64,000 nucleotides of DNA from Schistocerca nitens. Lineage: Eukaryota; Arthropoda; Insecta; Orthoptera; Acrididae. Location: assembly GCF_023898315.1 (NCBI RefSeq), contig NC_064615.1, forward strand, positions 910,649,655 through 910,713,654. The letters run 5' to 3'. Positions 41,753-53,108 of the stretch are shown here, in pieces; the first letter of the stretch is position 1; each line of letters opens with the position of its first letter. The translations under genes were made by a program, and so were the position numbers. Under the pieces are notes generated by a model, which did no database searches, had not been told where the DNA came from, and was given only the letters and a program-made list of their open reading frames with translations.

Positions 41753-42044
41753 TGCGCCAGCGTTCCCCGCGTCTCTAGAAAACAGTGCACGACACAGTTT
41801 CCTGTTGTGCTGCGACTCGCTGCTCATGCATCGCACCTCAAACAACTGCCCCTTTCGACTATATATTTAACCTCTCAGGCAGCTACCCACGCCCTGGGGC
41901 GGCCGAATTTCTTGTTGCTGATAATGAAATGGTAGTGCAACCTGCGGCGTGCGGAACATGAGTGTAAAGTGATGAGAGCATTGTGATTTCAAACACTGGG
42001 TGACGATCATGATTGCAGCAACAGCAAGGCAAAACCTTCAAAAT

Positions 42045-42116
42045 TGCCGTGACCAGGATTCGAACCTGGGTTTTTGCGGCCACAACGCAATGTCCTAACC
42101 ACTAGACGATCACGGC
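42045..42116 (-). tRNA. tRNA-His(GTG)
   Basis: Unit 27. Confidence 0.97.
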
Positions 42117-42458
42117 CGCGGAGGCGCCCGGGGAAGCAGTTCTCGCGACTGCACCCGCCCGGTACACAGCAAAGCTCAGCCCACTGCGTCAGACGCGATC
42201 TCCATTATATGTATACGGGCAAACGAAACGTGCCTGCGCTGTTAGGACACTAACCAGAGTGGGTAGCTGCATTCATCTCCCTGGCAGTGTCTTGCAGTCC
42301 TCCAAGTCTGTTGACCACAGGTGGACAGGTGTCGCATCTCTCTCGCCGTCACTTGTGGCCGTCATTCATACTTAACGTGCTTTTCTGCAAGCGTCAGCGT
42401 AGCGTCAGTCGAGCAAAGTCGGGACAAGTCGCCTAAGAGGAGCAACAAAATGGTGGAT

Positions 42459-42530
42459 TTCCGGTACCGGGAATCGAACCCGGGCCTCCTGGGTGAGAGC
42501 CAGGTATCCTAGCCACTAGACGACACCGGA
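42459..42530 (-). tRNA. tRNA-Glu(CTC)
   Basis: Unit 27, long flank. Confidence 0.97.
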
Positions 42531-42804
42531 TAACGACACACGCACTCCTCCAACAAACACGGTGAGCGTCCACCCGCTACTTGACGACAACTGCAAAAAT
42601 TAACGCTTCCACTTCGTAGAACGGCATGCTCTGGACGTATCTCGTGGAGACGAACGCCAGCAATCATGAGACCAAACTGCGCCGGTGAATCCTGTTGTTA
42701 CACCGCGCACTGTGCTACGACAGTTTAAGAGAGCGACGCTCACGCTTTGCTGCGCTATTTCCTTCGCGGGAAATCAGTGCTCCTGTTTTCGAGACAGAAA
42801 ACGT

Positions 42805-42886
42805 TGGCAGCGGTGGGATTCGAACCCACGCCTCCGAAGAGACTGGTGCCTGAAACCAGCGCCTTAGACCGCTCGGCCACGCTACC
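42805..42886 (-). tRNA. tRNA-Leu(CAG)
   Basis: Unit 27, first Leu. Confidence 0.97.
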
Positions 42887-42966
42887 TACGCGACGCGGCC
42901 GCCGCAGGAGCTGCGTTCTACCCCACGAGAACACAGCGCAATGGCACAAAAACGAGAAGTAAAAAT

Positions 42967-43048
42967 TGGCAGCGGTGGGATTCGAACCCACGCCTCCGAA
43001 GAGACTGGTGCCTGAAACCAGCGCCTTAGACCGCTCGGCCACGCTACC
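42967..43048 (-). tRNA. tRNA-Leu(CAG)
   Basis: Unit 27, second Leu. Confidence 0.97.
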
Positions 43049-43128
43049 TACGCGACGCGGCCGCCGCAGGAGCTGCGTTCTACCCCACGAGAACACAGCG
43101 CAATGGCACAAAAACGAGAAGTAAAAAT

Positions 43129-43210
43129 TGGCAGCGGTGGGATTCGAACCCACGCCTCCGAAGAGACTGGTGCCTTAAACCAGCGCCTTAGACCGCTCGG
43201 CCACGCTACC
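43129..43210 (-). tRNA. tRNA-Leu(AAG)
   Basis: Unit 27. Confidence 0.97.
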
Positions 43211-43502
43211 TGCGCCAGCGTTCCCCGCGTCTCTAGAAAACAGTGCACGACACAGTTTCCTGTTGTGCTGCGACTCGCTGCTCATGCATCGCACCTCAAA
43301 CAACTGCCCCTTTCGACTATATATTTAACCTCTCAGGCAGCTACCCACGCCCTGGGGCGGCCGAATTTCTTGTTGCTGATAATGAAATGGTAGTGCAACC
43401 TGCGGCGTGCGGAACATGAGTGTAAAGTGATGAGAGCATTGTGATTTCAAACACTGGGTGACGATCATGATTGCAGCAACAGCAAGGCAAAACCTTCAAA
43501 AT

Positions 43503-43574
43503 TGCCGTGACCAGGATTCGAACCTGGGTTTTTGCGGCCACAACGCAATGTCCTAACCACTAGACGATCACGGC
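43503..43574 (-). tRNA. tRNA-His(GTG)
   Basis: Unit 28. Confidence 0.97.
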
Positions 43575-43905
43575 CGCGGAGGCGCCCGGGGAAGCAGTTC
43601 TCGCGACTGCACCCGCCCGGTACACAGCAAAGCTCAGCCCACTGCGTCAGACGCGATCTCCATTATATGTATACGGGCAAACGAAACGTGCCTGCGCTGT
43701 TAGGACACTAACCAGAGTGGGTAGCTGCATTCATCTCCCTGGCAGTGTCTTGCAGTCCTCCAAGTCTGTTGACCACAGGTGGACAGGTGTCGCATCTCTC
43801 TCGCCGTCACTTGTGGCCGTCATTCATACTTAACGTGCTTTTCTGCAAGCGTCAGTCGAGCAAAGTCGGGACAAGTCGCCTAAGAGGAGCAACAAAATGG
43901 TGGAT

Positions 43906-43977
43906 TTCCGGTACCGGGAATCGAACCCGGGCCTCCTGGGTGAGAGCCAGGTATCCTAGCCACTAGACGACACCGGA
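43906..43977 (-). tRNA. tRNA-Glu(CTC)
   Basis: Unit 28, short flank. Confidence 0.97.
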
Positions 43978-44251
43978 TAACGACACACGCACTCCTCCAA
44001 CAAACACGGTGAGCGTCCACCCGCTACTTGACGACAACTGCAAAAATTAACGCTTCCACTTCGTAGAACGGCATGCTCTGGACGTATCTCGTGGAGACGA
44101 ACGCCAGCAATCATGAGACCAAACTGCGCCGGTGAATCCTGTTGTTACACCGCGCACTGTGCTACGACAGTTTAAGAGAGCGACGCTCACGCTTTGCTGC
44201 GCTATTTCCTTCGCGGGAAATCAGTGCTCCTGTTTTCGAGACAGAAAACGT

Positions 44252-44333
44252 TGGCAGCGGTGGGATTCGAACCCACGCCTCCGAAGAGACTGGTGCCTGA
44301 AACCAGCGCCTTAGACCGCTCGGCCACGCTACC
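44252..44333 (-). tRNA. tRNA-Leu(CAG)
   Basis: Unit 28, only CAG copy. Confidence 0.97.
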
Positions 44334-44413
44334 TACGCGACGCGGCCGCCGCAGGAGCTGCGTTCTACCCCACGAGAACACAGCGCAATGGCACAAAAAC
44401 GAGAAGTAAAAAT

Positions 44414-44495
44414 TGGCAGCGGTGGGATTCGAACCCACGCCTCCGAAGAGACTGGTGCCTTAAACCAGCGCCTTAGACCGCTCGGCCACGCTACC
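44414..44495 (-). tRNA. tRNA-Leu(AAG)
   Basis: Unit 28, first of two AAG copies. Confidence 0.97.
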
Positions 44496-44605
44496 TGCGC
44501 CAGCGTTCCCCGCGTCTCTAGAAAACAGTGCACGACACAGTTTCCTGTTGTGCTGCGACTCGCTGCTCATGCATCGCACCTCAAACAAAAACGAGAAGTA
44601 AAAAT

Positions 44606-44687
44606 TGGCAGCGGTGGGATTCGAACCCACGCCTCCGAAGAGACTGGTGCCTTAAACCAGCGCCTTAGACCGCTCGGCCACGCTACC
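44606..44687 (-). tRNA. tRNA-Leu(AAG)
   Basis: Unit 28, second AAG copy from the 192-bp duplication. Confidence 0.97.
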
Positions 44688-44979
44688 TGCGCCAGCGTTC
44701 CCCGCGTCTCTAGAAAACAGTGCACGACACAGTTTCCTGTTGTGCTGCGACTCGCTGCTCATGCATCGCACCTCAAACAACTGCCCCTTTCGACTATAGA
44801 TTTAACCTCTCAGGCAGCTACCCACGCCCTGGGGCGGCCGAATTTCTTGTTGCTGATAATGAAACGGTAGTGCAACCTGCGGCGTGCGGAACATGAGTGT
44901 AAAGTGATGAGAGCATTGTGATTTCAAACACTGGGTGACGATCATGATTGCAGCAACAGCAAGGCAAAACCTTCAAAAT

Positions 44980-45051
44980 TGCCGTGACCAGGATTCGAAC
45001 CTGGGTTTTTGCGGCCACAACGCAATGTCCTAACCACTAGACGATCACTGC
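44980..45051 (-). tRNA. tRNA-His(GTG), acceptor-stem variant
   Basis: Unit 29. Base 3 of the gene is A instead of C (plus-strand T at 45049), so the C3-G70 pair becomes A-G. The anticodon and boxes are unchanged. It may be charged or processed poorly; treat as possibly non-functional. Confidence 0.9.
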
Positions 45052-45393
45052 CGCGGAGGCGCCCGGGGAAGCAGTTCTCGCGACTGCACCCGCCCGGTAC
45101 ACAGCAAAGCTCAGCCCACTGCGTCAGACGCGATCTCCATTATATGTATACGGGCAAACGAAACGTGCCTGCGCTGTTAGGACACTAACCAGAGTGGGTA
45201 GCTGCATTCATCTCCCTGGCAGTGTCTTGCAGTCCTCCAAGTCTGTTGACCACAGGTGGACAGGTGTCGCATCTCTCTCGCCGTCACTTGTGGCCGTCAT
45301 TCATACTTAACGTGCTTTTCTGCAAGCGTCAGCGTAGCGTCAGTCGAGCAAAGTCGGGACAAGTCGCCTAAGAGGAGCAACAAAATGGTGGAT

Positions 45394-45465
45394 TTCCGGT
45401 ACCGGGAATCGAACCCGGGCCTCCTGGGTGAGAGCCAGGTATCCTAGCCACTAGACGACACCGGA
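45394..45465 (-). tRNA. tRNA-Glu(CTC)
   Basis: Unit 29, long flank. Confidence 0.97.
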
Positions 45466-45739
45466 TAACGACACACGCACTCCTCCAACAAACACGGTGA
45501 GCGTCCACCCGCTACTTGACGACAACTGCAAAAATTAACGCTTCCACTTCGTAGAACGGCATGCTCTGGACGTATCTCGTGGAGACGAACGCCAGCAATC
45601 ATGAGACCAAACTGCGCCGGTGAATCCTGTTGTTACACCGCGCACTGTGCTACGACAGTTTAAGAGAGCGACGCTCACGCTTTGCTGCGCTATTTCCTTC
45701 GCGGGAAATCAGTGCTCCTGTTTTCGAGACAGAAAACGT

Positions 45740-45821
45740 TGGCAGCGGTGGGATTCGAACCCACGCCTCCGAAGAGACTGGTGCCTGAAACCAGCGCCTT
45801 AGACCGCTCGGCCACGCTACC
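45740..45821 (-). tRNA. tRNA-Leu(CAG)
   Basis: Unit 29, only CAG copy. Confidence 0.97.
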
Positions 45822-45901
45822 TACGCGACGCGGCCGCCGCAGGAGCTGCGTTCTACCCCACGAGAACACAGCGCAATGGCACAAAAACGAGAAGTAAAAA
45901 T

Positions 45902-45983
45902 TGGCAGCGGTGGGATTCGAACCCACGCCTCCGAAGAGACTGGTGCCTTAAACCAGCGCCTTAGACCGCTCGGCCACGCTACC
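45902..45983 (-). tRNA. tRNA-Leu(AAG)
   Basis: Unit 29. Confidence 0.97.
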
Positions 45984-46275
45984 TGCGCCAGCGTTCCCCG
46001 CGTCTCTAGAAAACAGTGCACGACACAGTTTCCTGTTGTGCTGCGACTCGCTGCTCATGCATCGCACCTCAAACAACTGCCCCTTTCGACTATATATTTA
46101 ACCTCTCAGGCAGCTACCCACGCCCTGGGGCGGCCGAATTTCTTGTTGCTGATAATGAAATGGTAGTGCAACCTGCGGCGTGCGGAACATGAGTGTAAAG
46201 TGATGAGAGCATTGTGATTTCAAACACTGGGTGACGATCATGATTGCAGCAACAGCAAGGCAAAACCTTCAAAAT

Positions 46276-46347
46276 TGCCGTGACCAGGATTCGAACCTGG
46301 GTTTTTGCGGCCACAACGCAATGTCCTAACCACTAGACGATCACGGC
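46276..46347 (-). tRNA. tRNA-His(GTG)
   Basis: Unit 30. Confidence 0.97.
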
Positions 46348-46678
46348 CGCGGAGGCGCCCGGGGAAGCAGTTCTCGCGACTGCACCCGCCCGGTACACAG
46401 CAAAGCTCAGCCCACTGCGTCAGACGCGATCTCCATTATATGTATACGGGCAAACGAAACGTGCCTGCGCTGTTAGGACACTAACCAGAGTGGGTAGCTG
46501 CATTCATCTCCCTGGCAGTGTCTTGCAGTCCTCCAAGTCTGTTGACCACAGGTGGACAGGTGTCGCATCTCTCTCGCCGTCACTTGTGGCCGTCATTCAT
46601 ACTTAACGTGCTTTTCTGCAAGCGTCAGTCGAGCAAAGTCGGGACAAGTCGCCTAAGAGGAGCAACAAAATGGTGGAT

Positions 46679-46750
46679 TTCCGGTACCGGGAATCGAACC
46701 CGGGCCTCCTGGGTGAGAGCCAGGTATCCTAGCCACTAGACGACACCGGA
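46679..46750 (-). tRNA. tRNA-Glu(CTC)
   Basis: Unit 30, short flank. Confidence 0.97.
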
Positions 46751-47024
46751 TAACGACACACGCACTCCTCCAACAAACACGGTGAGCGTCCACCCGCTAC
46801 TTGACGACAACTGCAAAAATTAACGCTTCCACTTCGTAGAACGGCATGCTCTGGACGTATCTCGTGGAGACGAACGCCAGCAATCATGAGACCAAACTGC
46901 GCCGGTGAATCCTGTTGTTACACCGCGCACTGTGCTACGACAGTTTAAGAGAGCGACGCTCACGCTTTGCTGCGCTATTTCCTTCGCGGGAAATCAGTGC
47001 TCCTGTTTTCGAGACAGAAAACGT

Positions 47025-47106
47025 TGGCAGCGGTGGGATTCGAACCCACGCCTCCGAAGAGACTGGTGCCTGAAACCAGCGCCTTAGACCGCTCGGCCAC
47101 GCTACC
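47025..47106 (-). tRNA. tRNA-Leu(CAG)
   Basis: Unit 30, first Leu. Confidence 0.97.
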
Positions 47107-47186
47107 TACGCGCCGCGGCCGCCGCAGGAGCTGCGTTCTACCCCACGAGAACACAGCGCAATGGCACAAAAACGAGAAGTAAAAAT

Positions 47187-47268
47187 TGGCAGTGGTGGGA
47201 TTCGAACCCACGCCTCCGAAGAGACTGGTGCCTGAAACCAGCGCCTTAGACCGCTCGGCCACGCTACC
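47187..47268 (-). tRNA. tRNA-Leu(CAG), acceptor-stem variant
   Basis: Unit 30, second Leu. G to A at nucleotide 76 of 82 (plus-strand T at 47193) turns the sixth acceptor pair C-G into a C-A mismatch. Confidence 0.92.
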
Positions 47269-47348
47269 TACGCGACGCGGCCGCCGCAGGAGCTGCGTTC
47301 TACCCCACGAGAACACAGCGCAATGGCACAAAAACGAGAAGTAAAAAT

Positions 47349-47430
47349 TGGCAGCGGTGGGATTCGAACCCACGCCTCCGAAGAGACTGGTGCCTTAAAC
47401 CAGCGCCTTAGACCGCTCGGCCACGCTACC
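47349..47430 (-). tRNA. tRNA-Leu(AAG)
   Basis: Unit 30. Confidence 0.97.
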
Positions 47431-47722
47431 TGCGCCAGCGTTCCCCGCGTCTCTAGAAAACAGTGCACGACACAGTTTCCTGTTGTGCTGCGACTCGCTG
47501 CTCATGCATCGCACCTCAAACAACTGCCCCTTTCGACTATATATTTAACCTCTCAGGCAGCTACCCACGCCCTGGGGCGGCCGAATTTCTTGTTGCTGAT
47601 AATGAAATGGTAGTGCAACCTGCGGCGTGCGGAACATGAGTGTAAAGTGATGAGAGCATTGTGATTTCAAACACTGGGTGACGATCATGATTGCAGCAAC
47701 AGCAAGGCAAAACCTTCAAAAT

Positions 47723-47794
47723 TGCCGTGACCAGGATTCGAACCTGGGTTTTTGCGGCCACAACGCAATGTCCTAACCACTAGACGATCACGGC
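47723..47794 (-). tRNA. tRNA-His(GTG)
   Basis: Unit 31. Confidence 0.97.
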
Positions 47795-48125
47795 CGCGGA
47801 GGCGCCCGGGGAAGCAGTTCTCGCGACTGCACCCGCCCGGTACACAGCAAAGCTCAGCCCACTGCGTCAGACGCGATCTCCATTATATGTATACGGGCAA
47901 ACGAAACGTGCCTGCGCTGTTAGGACACTAACCAGAGTGGGTAGCTGCATTCATCTCCCTGGCAGTGTCTTGCAGTCCTCCAAGTCTGTTGACCACAGGT
48001 GGACAGGTGTCGCATCTCTCTCGCCGTCACTTGTGGCCGTCATTCATACTTAACGTGCTTTTCTGCAAGCGTCAGTCGAGCAAAGTCGGGACAAGTCGCC
48101 TAAGAGGAGCAACAAAATGGTGGAT

Positions 48126-48197
48126 TTCCGGTACCGGGAATCGAACCCGGGCCTCCTGGGTGAGAGCCAGGTATCCTAGCCACTAGACGACACCGGA
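48126..48197 (-). tRNA. tRNA-Glu(CTC)
   Basis: Unit 31, short flank. Confidence 0.97.
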
Positions 48198-48471
48198 TAA
48201 CGACACACGCACTCCTCCAACAAACACGGTGAGCGTCCACCCGCTACTTGACGACAACTGCAAAAATTAACGCTTCCACTTCGTAGAACGGCATGCTCTG
48301 GACGTATCTCGTGGAGACGAACGCCAGCAATCATGAGACCAAACTGCGCCGGTGAATCCTGTTGTTACACCGCGCACTGTGCTACGACAGTTTAAGAGAG
48401 CGACGCTCACGCTTTGCTGCGCTATTTCCTTCGCGGGAAATCAGTGCTCCTGTTTTCGAGACAGAAAACGT

Positions 48472-48553
48472 TGGCAGCGGTGGGATTCGAACCCACGCCT
48501 CCGAAGAGACTGGTGCCTGAAACCAGCGCCTTAGACCGCTCGGCCACGCTACC
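48472..48553 (-). tRNA. tRNA-Leu(CAG)
   Basis: Unit 31, only CAG copy. Confidence 0.97.
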
Positions 48554-48633
48554 TACGCGACGCGGCCGCCGCAGGAGCTGCGTTCTACCCCACGAGAACA
48601 CAGCGCAATGGCACAAAAACGAGAAGTAAAAAT

Positions 48634-48715
48634 TGGCAGCGGTGGGATTCGAACCCACGCCTCCGAAGAGACTGGTGCCTTAAACCAGCGCCTTAGACCG
48701 CTCGGCCACGCTACC
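48634..48715 (-). tRNA. tRNA-Leu(AAG)
   Basis: Unit 31, first of two AAG copies. Confidence 0.97.
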
Positions 48716-48825
48716 TGCGCCAGCGTTCCCCGCGTCTCTAGAAAACAGTGCACGACACAGTTTCCTGTTGTGCTGCGACTCGCTGCTCATGCATCGCACC
48801 TCAAACAAAAACGAGAAGTAAAAAT

Positions 48826-48907
48826 TGGCAGCGGTGGGATTCGAACCCACGCCTCCGAAGAGACTGGTGCCTTAAACCAGCGCCTTAGACCGCTCGGCCA
48901 CGCTACC
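48826..48907 (-). tRNA. tRNA-Leu(AAG)
   Basis: Unit 31, second AAG copy, with the same join as in unit 28. Confidence 0.97.
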
Positions 48908-49199
48908 TGCGCCAGCGTTCCCCGCGTCTCTAGAAAACAGTGCACGACACAGTTTCCTGTTGTGCTGCGACTCGCTGCTCATGCATCGCACCTCAAACAA
49001 CTGCCCCTTTCGACTATAGATTTAACCTCTCAGGCAGCTACCCACGCCCTGGGGCGGCCGAATTTCTTGTTGCTGATAATGAAACGGTAGTGCAACCTGC
49101 GGCGTGCGGAACATGAGTGTAAAGTGATGAGAGCATTGTGATTTCAAACACTGGGTGACGATCATGATTGCAGCAACAGCAAGGCAAAACCTTCAAAAT

Positions 49200-49271
49200 T
49201 GCCGTGACCAGGATTCGAACCTGGGTTTTTGCGGCCACAACGCAATGTCCTAACCACTAGACGATCACTGC
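49200..49271 (-). tRNA. tRNA-His(GTG), acceptor-stem variant
   Basis: Unit 32. Same base-3 C to A change as at 44980-45051 (plus-strand T at 49269). Confidence 0.9.
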
Positions 49272-49613
49272 CGCGGAGGCGCCCGGGGAAGCAGTTCTCG
49301 CGACTGCACCCGCCCGGTACACAGCAAAGCTCAGCCCACTGCGTCAGACGCGATCTCCATTATATGTATACGGGCAAACGAAACGTGCCTGCGCTGTTAG
49401 GACACTAACCAGAGTGGGTAGCTGCATTCATCTCCCTGGCAGTGTCTTGCAGTCCTCCAAGTCTGTTGACCACAGGTGGACAGGTGTCGCATCTCTCTCG
49501 CCGTCACTTGTGGCCGTCATTCATACTTAACGTGCTTTTCTGCAAGCGTCAGCGTAGCGTCAGTCGAGCAAAGTCGGGACAAGTCGCCTAAGAGGAGCAA
49601 CAAAATGGTGGAT

Positions 49614-49685
49614 TTCCGGTACCGGGAATCGAACCCGGGCCTCCTGGGTGAGAGCCAGGTATCCTAGCCACTAGACGACACCGGA
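49614..49685 (-). tRNA. tRNA-Glu(CTC)
   Basis: Unit 32, long flank. Confidence 0.97.
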
Positions 49686-49959
49686 TAACGACACACGCAC
49701 TCCTCCAACAAACACGGTGAGCGTCCACCCGCTACTTGACGACAACTGCAAAAATTAACGCTTCCACTTCGTAGAACGGCATGCTCTGGACGTATCTCGT
49801 GGAGACGAACGCCAGCAATCATGAGACCAAACTGCGCCGGTGAATCCTGTTGTTACACCGCGCACTGTGCTACGACAGTTTAAGAGAGCGACGCTCACGC
49901 TTTGCTGCGCTATTTCCTTCGCGGGAAATCAGTGCTCCTGTTTTCGAGACAGAAAACGT

Positions 49960-50041
49960 TGGCAGCGGTGGGATTCGAACCCACGCCTCCGAAGAGACTG
50001 GTGCCTGAAACCAGCGCCTTAGACCGCTCGGCCACGCTACC
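49960..50041 (-). tRNA. tRNA-Leu(CAG)
   Basis: Unit 32, only CAG copy. Confidence 0.97.
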
Positions 50042-50121
50042 TACGCGACGCGGCCGCCGCAGGAGCTGCGTTCTACCCCACGAGAACACAGCGCAATGGC
50101 ACAAAAACGAGAAGTAAAAAT

Positions 50122-50203
50122 TGGCAGCGGTGGGATTCGAACCCACGCCTCCGAAGAGACTGGTGCCTTAAACCAGCGCCTTAGACCGCTCGGCCACGCT
50201 ACC
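50122..50203 (-). tRNA. tRNA-Leu(AAG)
   Basis: Unit 32. Confidence 0.97.
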
Positions 50204-50495
50204 TGCGCCAGCGTTCCCCGCGTCTCTAGAAAACAGTGCACGACACAGTTTCCTGTTGTGCTGCGACTCGCTGCTCATGCATCGCACCTCAAACAACTGC
50301 CCCTTTCGACTATATATTTAACCTCTCAGGCAGCTACCCACGCCCTGGGGCGGCCGAATTTCTTGTTGCTGATAATGAAATGGTAGTGCAACCTGCGGCG
50401 TGCGGAACATGAGTGTAAAGTGATGAGAGCATTGTGATTTCAAACACTGGGTGACGATCATGATTGCAGCAACAGCAAGGCAAAACCTTCAAAAT

Positions 50496-50567
50496 TGCCG
50501 TGACCAGGATTCGAACCTGGGTTTTTGCGGCCACAACGCAATGTCCTAACCACTAGACGATCACGGC
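50496..50567 (-). tRNA. tRNA-His(GTG)
   Basis: Unit 33. Confidence 0.97.
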
Positions 50568-50909
50568 CGCGGAGGCGCCCGGGGAAGCAGTTCTCGCGAC
50601 TGCACCCGCCCGGTACACAGCAAAGCTCAGCCCACTGCGTCAGACGCGATCTCCATTATATGTATACGGGCAAACGAAACGTGCCTGCGCTGTTAGGACA
50701 CTAACCAGAGTGGGTAGCTGCATTCATCTCCCTGGCAGTGTCTTGCAGTCCTCCAAGTCTGTTGACCACAGGTGGACAGGTGTCGCATCTCTCTCGCCGT
50801 CACTTGTGGCCGTCATTCATACTTAACGTGCTTTTCTGCAAGCGTCAGCGTAGCGTCAGTCGAGCAAAGTCGGGACAAGTCGCCTAAGAGGAGCAACAAA
50901 ATGGTGGAT

Positions 50910-50981
50910 TTCCGGTACCGGGAATCGAACCCGGGCCTCCTGGGTGAGAGCCAGGTATCCTAGCCACTAGACGACACCGGA
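50910..50981 (-). tRNA. tRNA-Glu(CTC)
   Basis: Unit 33, long flank. Confidence 0.97.
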
Positions 50982-51255
50982 TAACGACACACGCACTCCT
51001 CCAACAAACACGGTGAGCGTCCACCCGCTACTTGACGACAACTGCAAAAATTAACGCTTCCACTTCGTAGAACGGCATGCTCTGGACGTATCTCGTGGAG
51101 ACGAACGCCAGCAATCATGAGACCAAACTGCGCCGGTGAATCCTGTTGTTACACCGCGCACTGTGCTACGACAGTTTAAGAGAGCGACGCTCACGCTTTG
51201 CTGCGCTATTTCCTTCGCGGGAAATCAGTGCTCCTGTTTTCGAGACAGAAAACGT

Positions 51256-51337
51256 TGGCAGCGGTGGGATTCGAACCCACGCCTCCGAAGAGACTGGTGC
51301 CTGAAACCAGCGCCTTATACCGCTCGGCCACGCTACC
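51256..51337 (-). tRNA. tRNA-Leu(CAG), D-loop variant
   Basis: Unit 33, first Leu. C to A at nucleotide 20 (plus-strand T at 51318) in the D loop. No stem pair is broken, so function is probably kept. Confidence 0.94.
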
Positions 51338-51417
51338 TACGCGACGCGGCCGCCGCAGGAGCTGCGTTCTACCCCACGAGAACACAGCGCAATGGCACAA
51401 AAACGAGAAGTAAAAAT

Positions 51418-51499
51418 TGGCAGCGGTGGGATTCGAACCCACGCCTCCGAAGAGACTGGTGCCTGAAACCAGCGCCTTAGACCGCTCGGCCACGCTACC
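51418..51499 (-). tRNA. tRNA-Leu(CAG)
   Basis: Unit 33, second Leu. Confidence 0.97.
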
Positions 51500-51579
51500 T
51501 ACGCGACGCGGCCGCCGCAGGAGCTGCGTTCTACCCCACGAGAACACAGCGCAATGGCACAAAAACGAGAAGTAAAAAT

Positions 51580-51661
51580 TGGCAGCGGTGGGATTCGAAC
51601 CCACGCCTCCGAAGAGACTGGTGCCTTAAACCAGCGCCTTAGACCGCTCGGCCACGCTACC
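51580..51661 (-). tRNA. tRNA-Leu(AAG)
   Basis: Unit 33. Confidence 0.97.
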
Positions 51662-51953
51662 TGCGCCAGCGTTCCCCGCGTCTCTAGAAAACAGTGCACG
51701 ACACAGTTTCCTGTTGTGCTGCGACTCGCTGCTCATGCATCGCACCTCAAACAACTGCCCCTTTCGACTATATATTTAACCTCTCAGGCAGCTACCCACG
51801 CCCTGGGGCGGCCGAATTTCTTGTTGCTGATAATGAAATGGTAGTGCAACCTGCGGCGTGCGGAACATGAGTGTAAAGTGATGAGAGCATTGTGATTTCA
51901 AACACTGGGTGACGATCATGATTGCAGCAACAGCAAGGCAAAACCTTCAAAAT

Positions 51954-52025
51954 TGCCGTGACCAGGATTCGAACCTGGGTTTTTGCGGCCACAACGCAAT
52001 GTCCTAACCACTAGACGATCACGGC
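51954..52025 (-). tRNA. tRNA-His(GTG)
   Basis: Unit 34. Confidence 0.97.
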
Positions 52026-52356
52026 CGCGGAGGCGCCCGGGGAAGCAGTTCTCGCGACTGCACCCGCCCGGTACACAGCAAAGCTCAGCCCACTGCGTCA
52101 GACGCGATCTCCATTATATGTATACGGGCAAACGAAACGTGCCTGCGCTGTTAGGACACTAACCAGAGTGGGTAGCTGCATTCATCTCCCTGGCAGTGTC
52201 TTGCAGTCCTCCAAGTCTGTTGACCACAGGTGGACAGGTGTCGCATCTCTCTCGCCGTCACTTGTGGCCGTCATTCATACTTAACGTGCTTTTCTGCAAG
52301 CGTCAGTCGAGCAAAGTCGGGACAAGTCGCCTAAGAGGAGCAACAAAATGGTGGAT

Positions 52357-52428
52357 TTCCGGTACCGGGAATCGAACCCGGGCCTCCTGGGTGAGAGCCA
52401 GGTATCCTAGCCACTAGACGACACCGGA
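52357..52428 (-). tRNA. tRNA-Glu(CTC)
   Basis: Unit 34, short flank. Confidence 0.97.
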
Positions 52429-52702
52429 TAACGACACACGCACTCCTCCAACAAACACGGTGAGCGTCCACCCGCTACTTGACGACAACTGCAAAAATTA
52501 ACGCTTCCACTTCGTAGAACGGCATGCTCTGGACGTATCTCGTGGAGACGAACGCCAGCAATCATGAGACCAAACTGCGCCGGTGAATCCTGTTGTTACA
52601 CCGCGCACTGTGCTACGACAGTTTAAGAGAGCGACGCTCACGCTTTGCTGCGCTATTTCCTTCGCGGGAAATCAGTGCTCCTGTTTTCGAGACAGAAAAC
52701 GT

Positions 52703-52784
52703 TGGCAGCGGTGGGATTCGAACCCACGCCTCCGAAGAGACTGGTGCCTGAAACCAGCGCCTTAGACCGCTCGGCCACGCTACC
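52703..52784 (-). tRNA. tRNA-Leu(CAG)
   Basis: Unit 34, first Leu. Confidence 0.97.
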
Positions 52785-52864
52785 TACGCGCCGCGGCCGC
52801 CGCAGGAGCTGCGTTCTACCCCACGAGAACACAGCGCAATGGCACAAAAACGAGAAGTAAAAAT

Positions 52865-52946
52865 TGGCAGTGGTGGGATTCGAACCCACGCCTCCGAAGA
52901 GACTGGTGCCTGAAACCAGCGCCTTAGACCGCTCGGCCACGCTACC
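52865..52946 (-). tRNA. tRNA-Leu(CAG), acceptor-stem variant
   Basis: Unit 34, second Leu. Same nucleotide-76 G to A change as at 47187-47268 (plus-strand T at 52871). Confidence 0.92.
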
Positions 52947-53026
52947 TACGCGACGCGGCCGCCGCAGGAGCTGCGTTCTACCCCACGAGAACACAGCGCA
53001 ATGGCACAAAAACGAGAAGTAAAAAT

Positions 53027-53108
53027 TGGCAGCGGTGGGATTCGAACCCACGCCTCCGAAGAGACTGGTGCCTTAAACCAGCGCCTTAGACCGCTCGGCC
53101 ACGCTACC
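53027..53108 (-). tRNA. tRNA-Leu(AAG)
   Basis: Unit 34. Confidence 0.97.

Larger units (their letters stand above)
44414..44797 (-). repeat. 192-bp duplication of Leu(AAG) and its 5' flank (unit 28)
   Basis: Two Leu(AAG) genes start 192 bp apart (44414 and 44606). At the join, tcaaaca from the gene's 5' flank runs into caaaaacgag from its 3' flank, a short A-rich microhomology. The same join occurs at about 48810 in unit 31. Confidence 0.92.
43503..47722 (-). repeat. 4220-bp three-unit block, first copy (units 28-30)
   Basis: Unit 28 has an extra Leu(AAG) and the change gaaacggtag. The following His has an acceptor-stem change, unit 29 is a 1296-bp unit, and unit 30 has a changed Leu(CAG). 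The same set of private marks recurs in order in units 31, 32 and 34. Confidence 0.9.
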
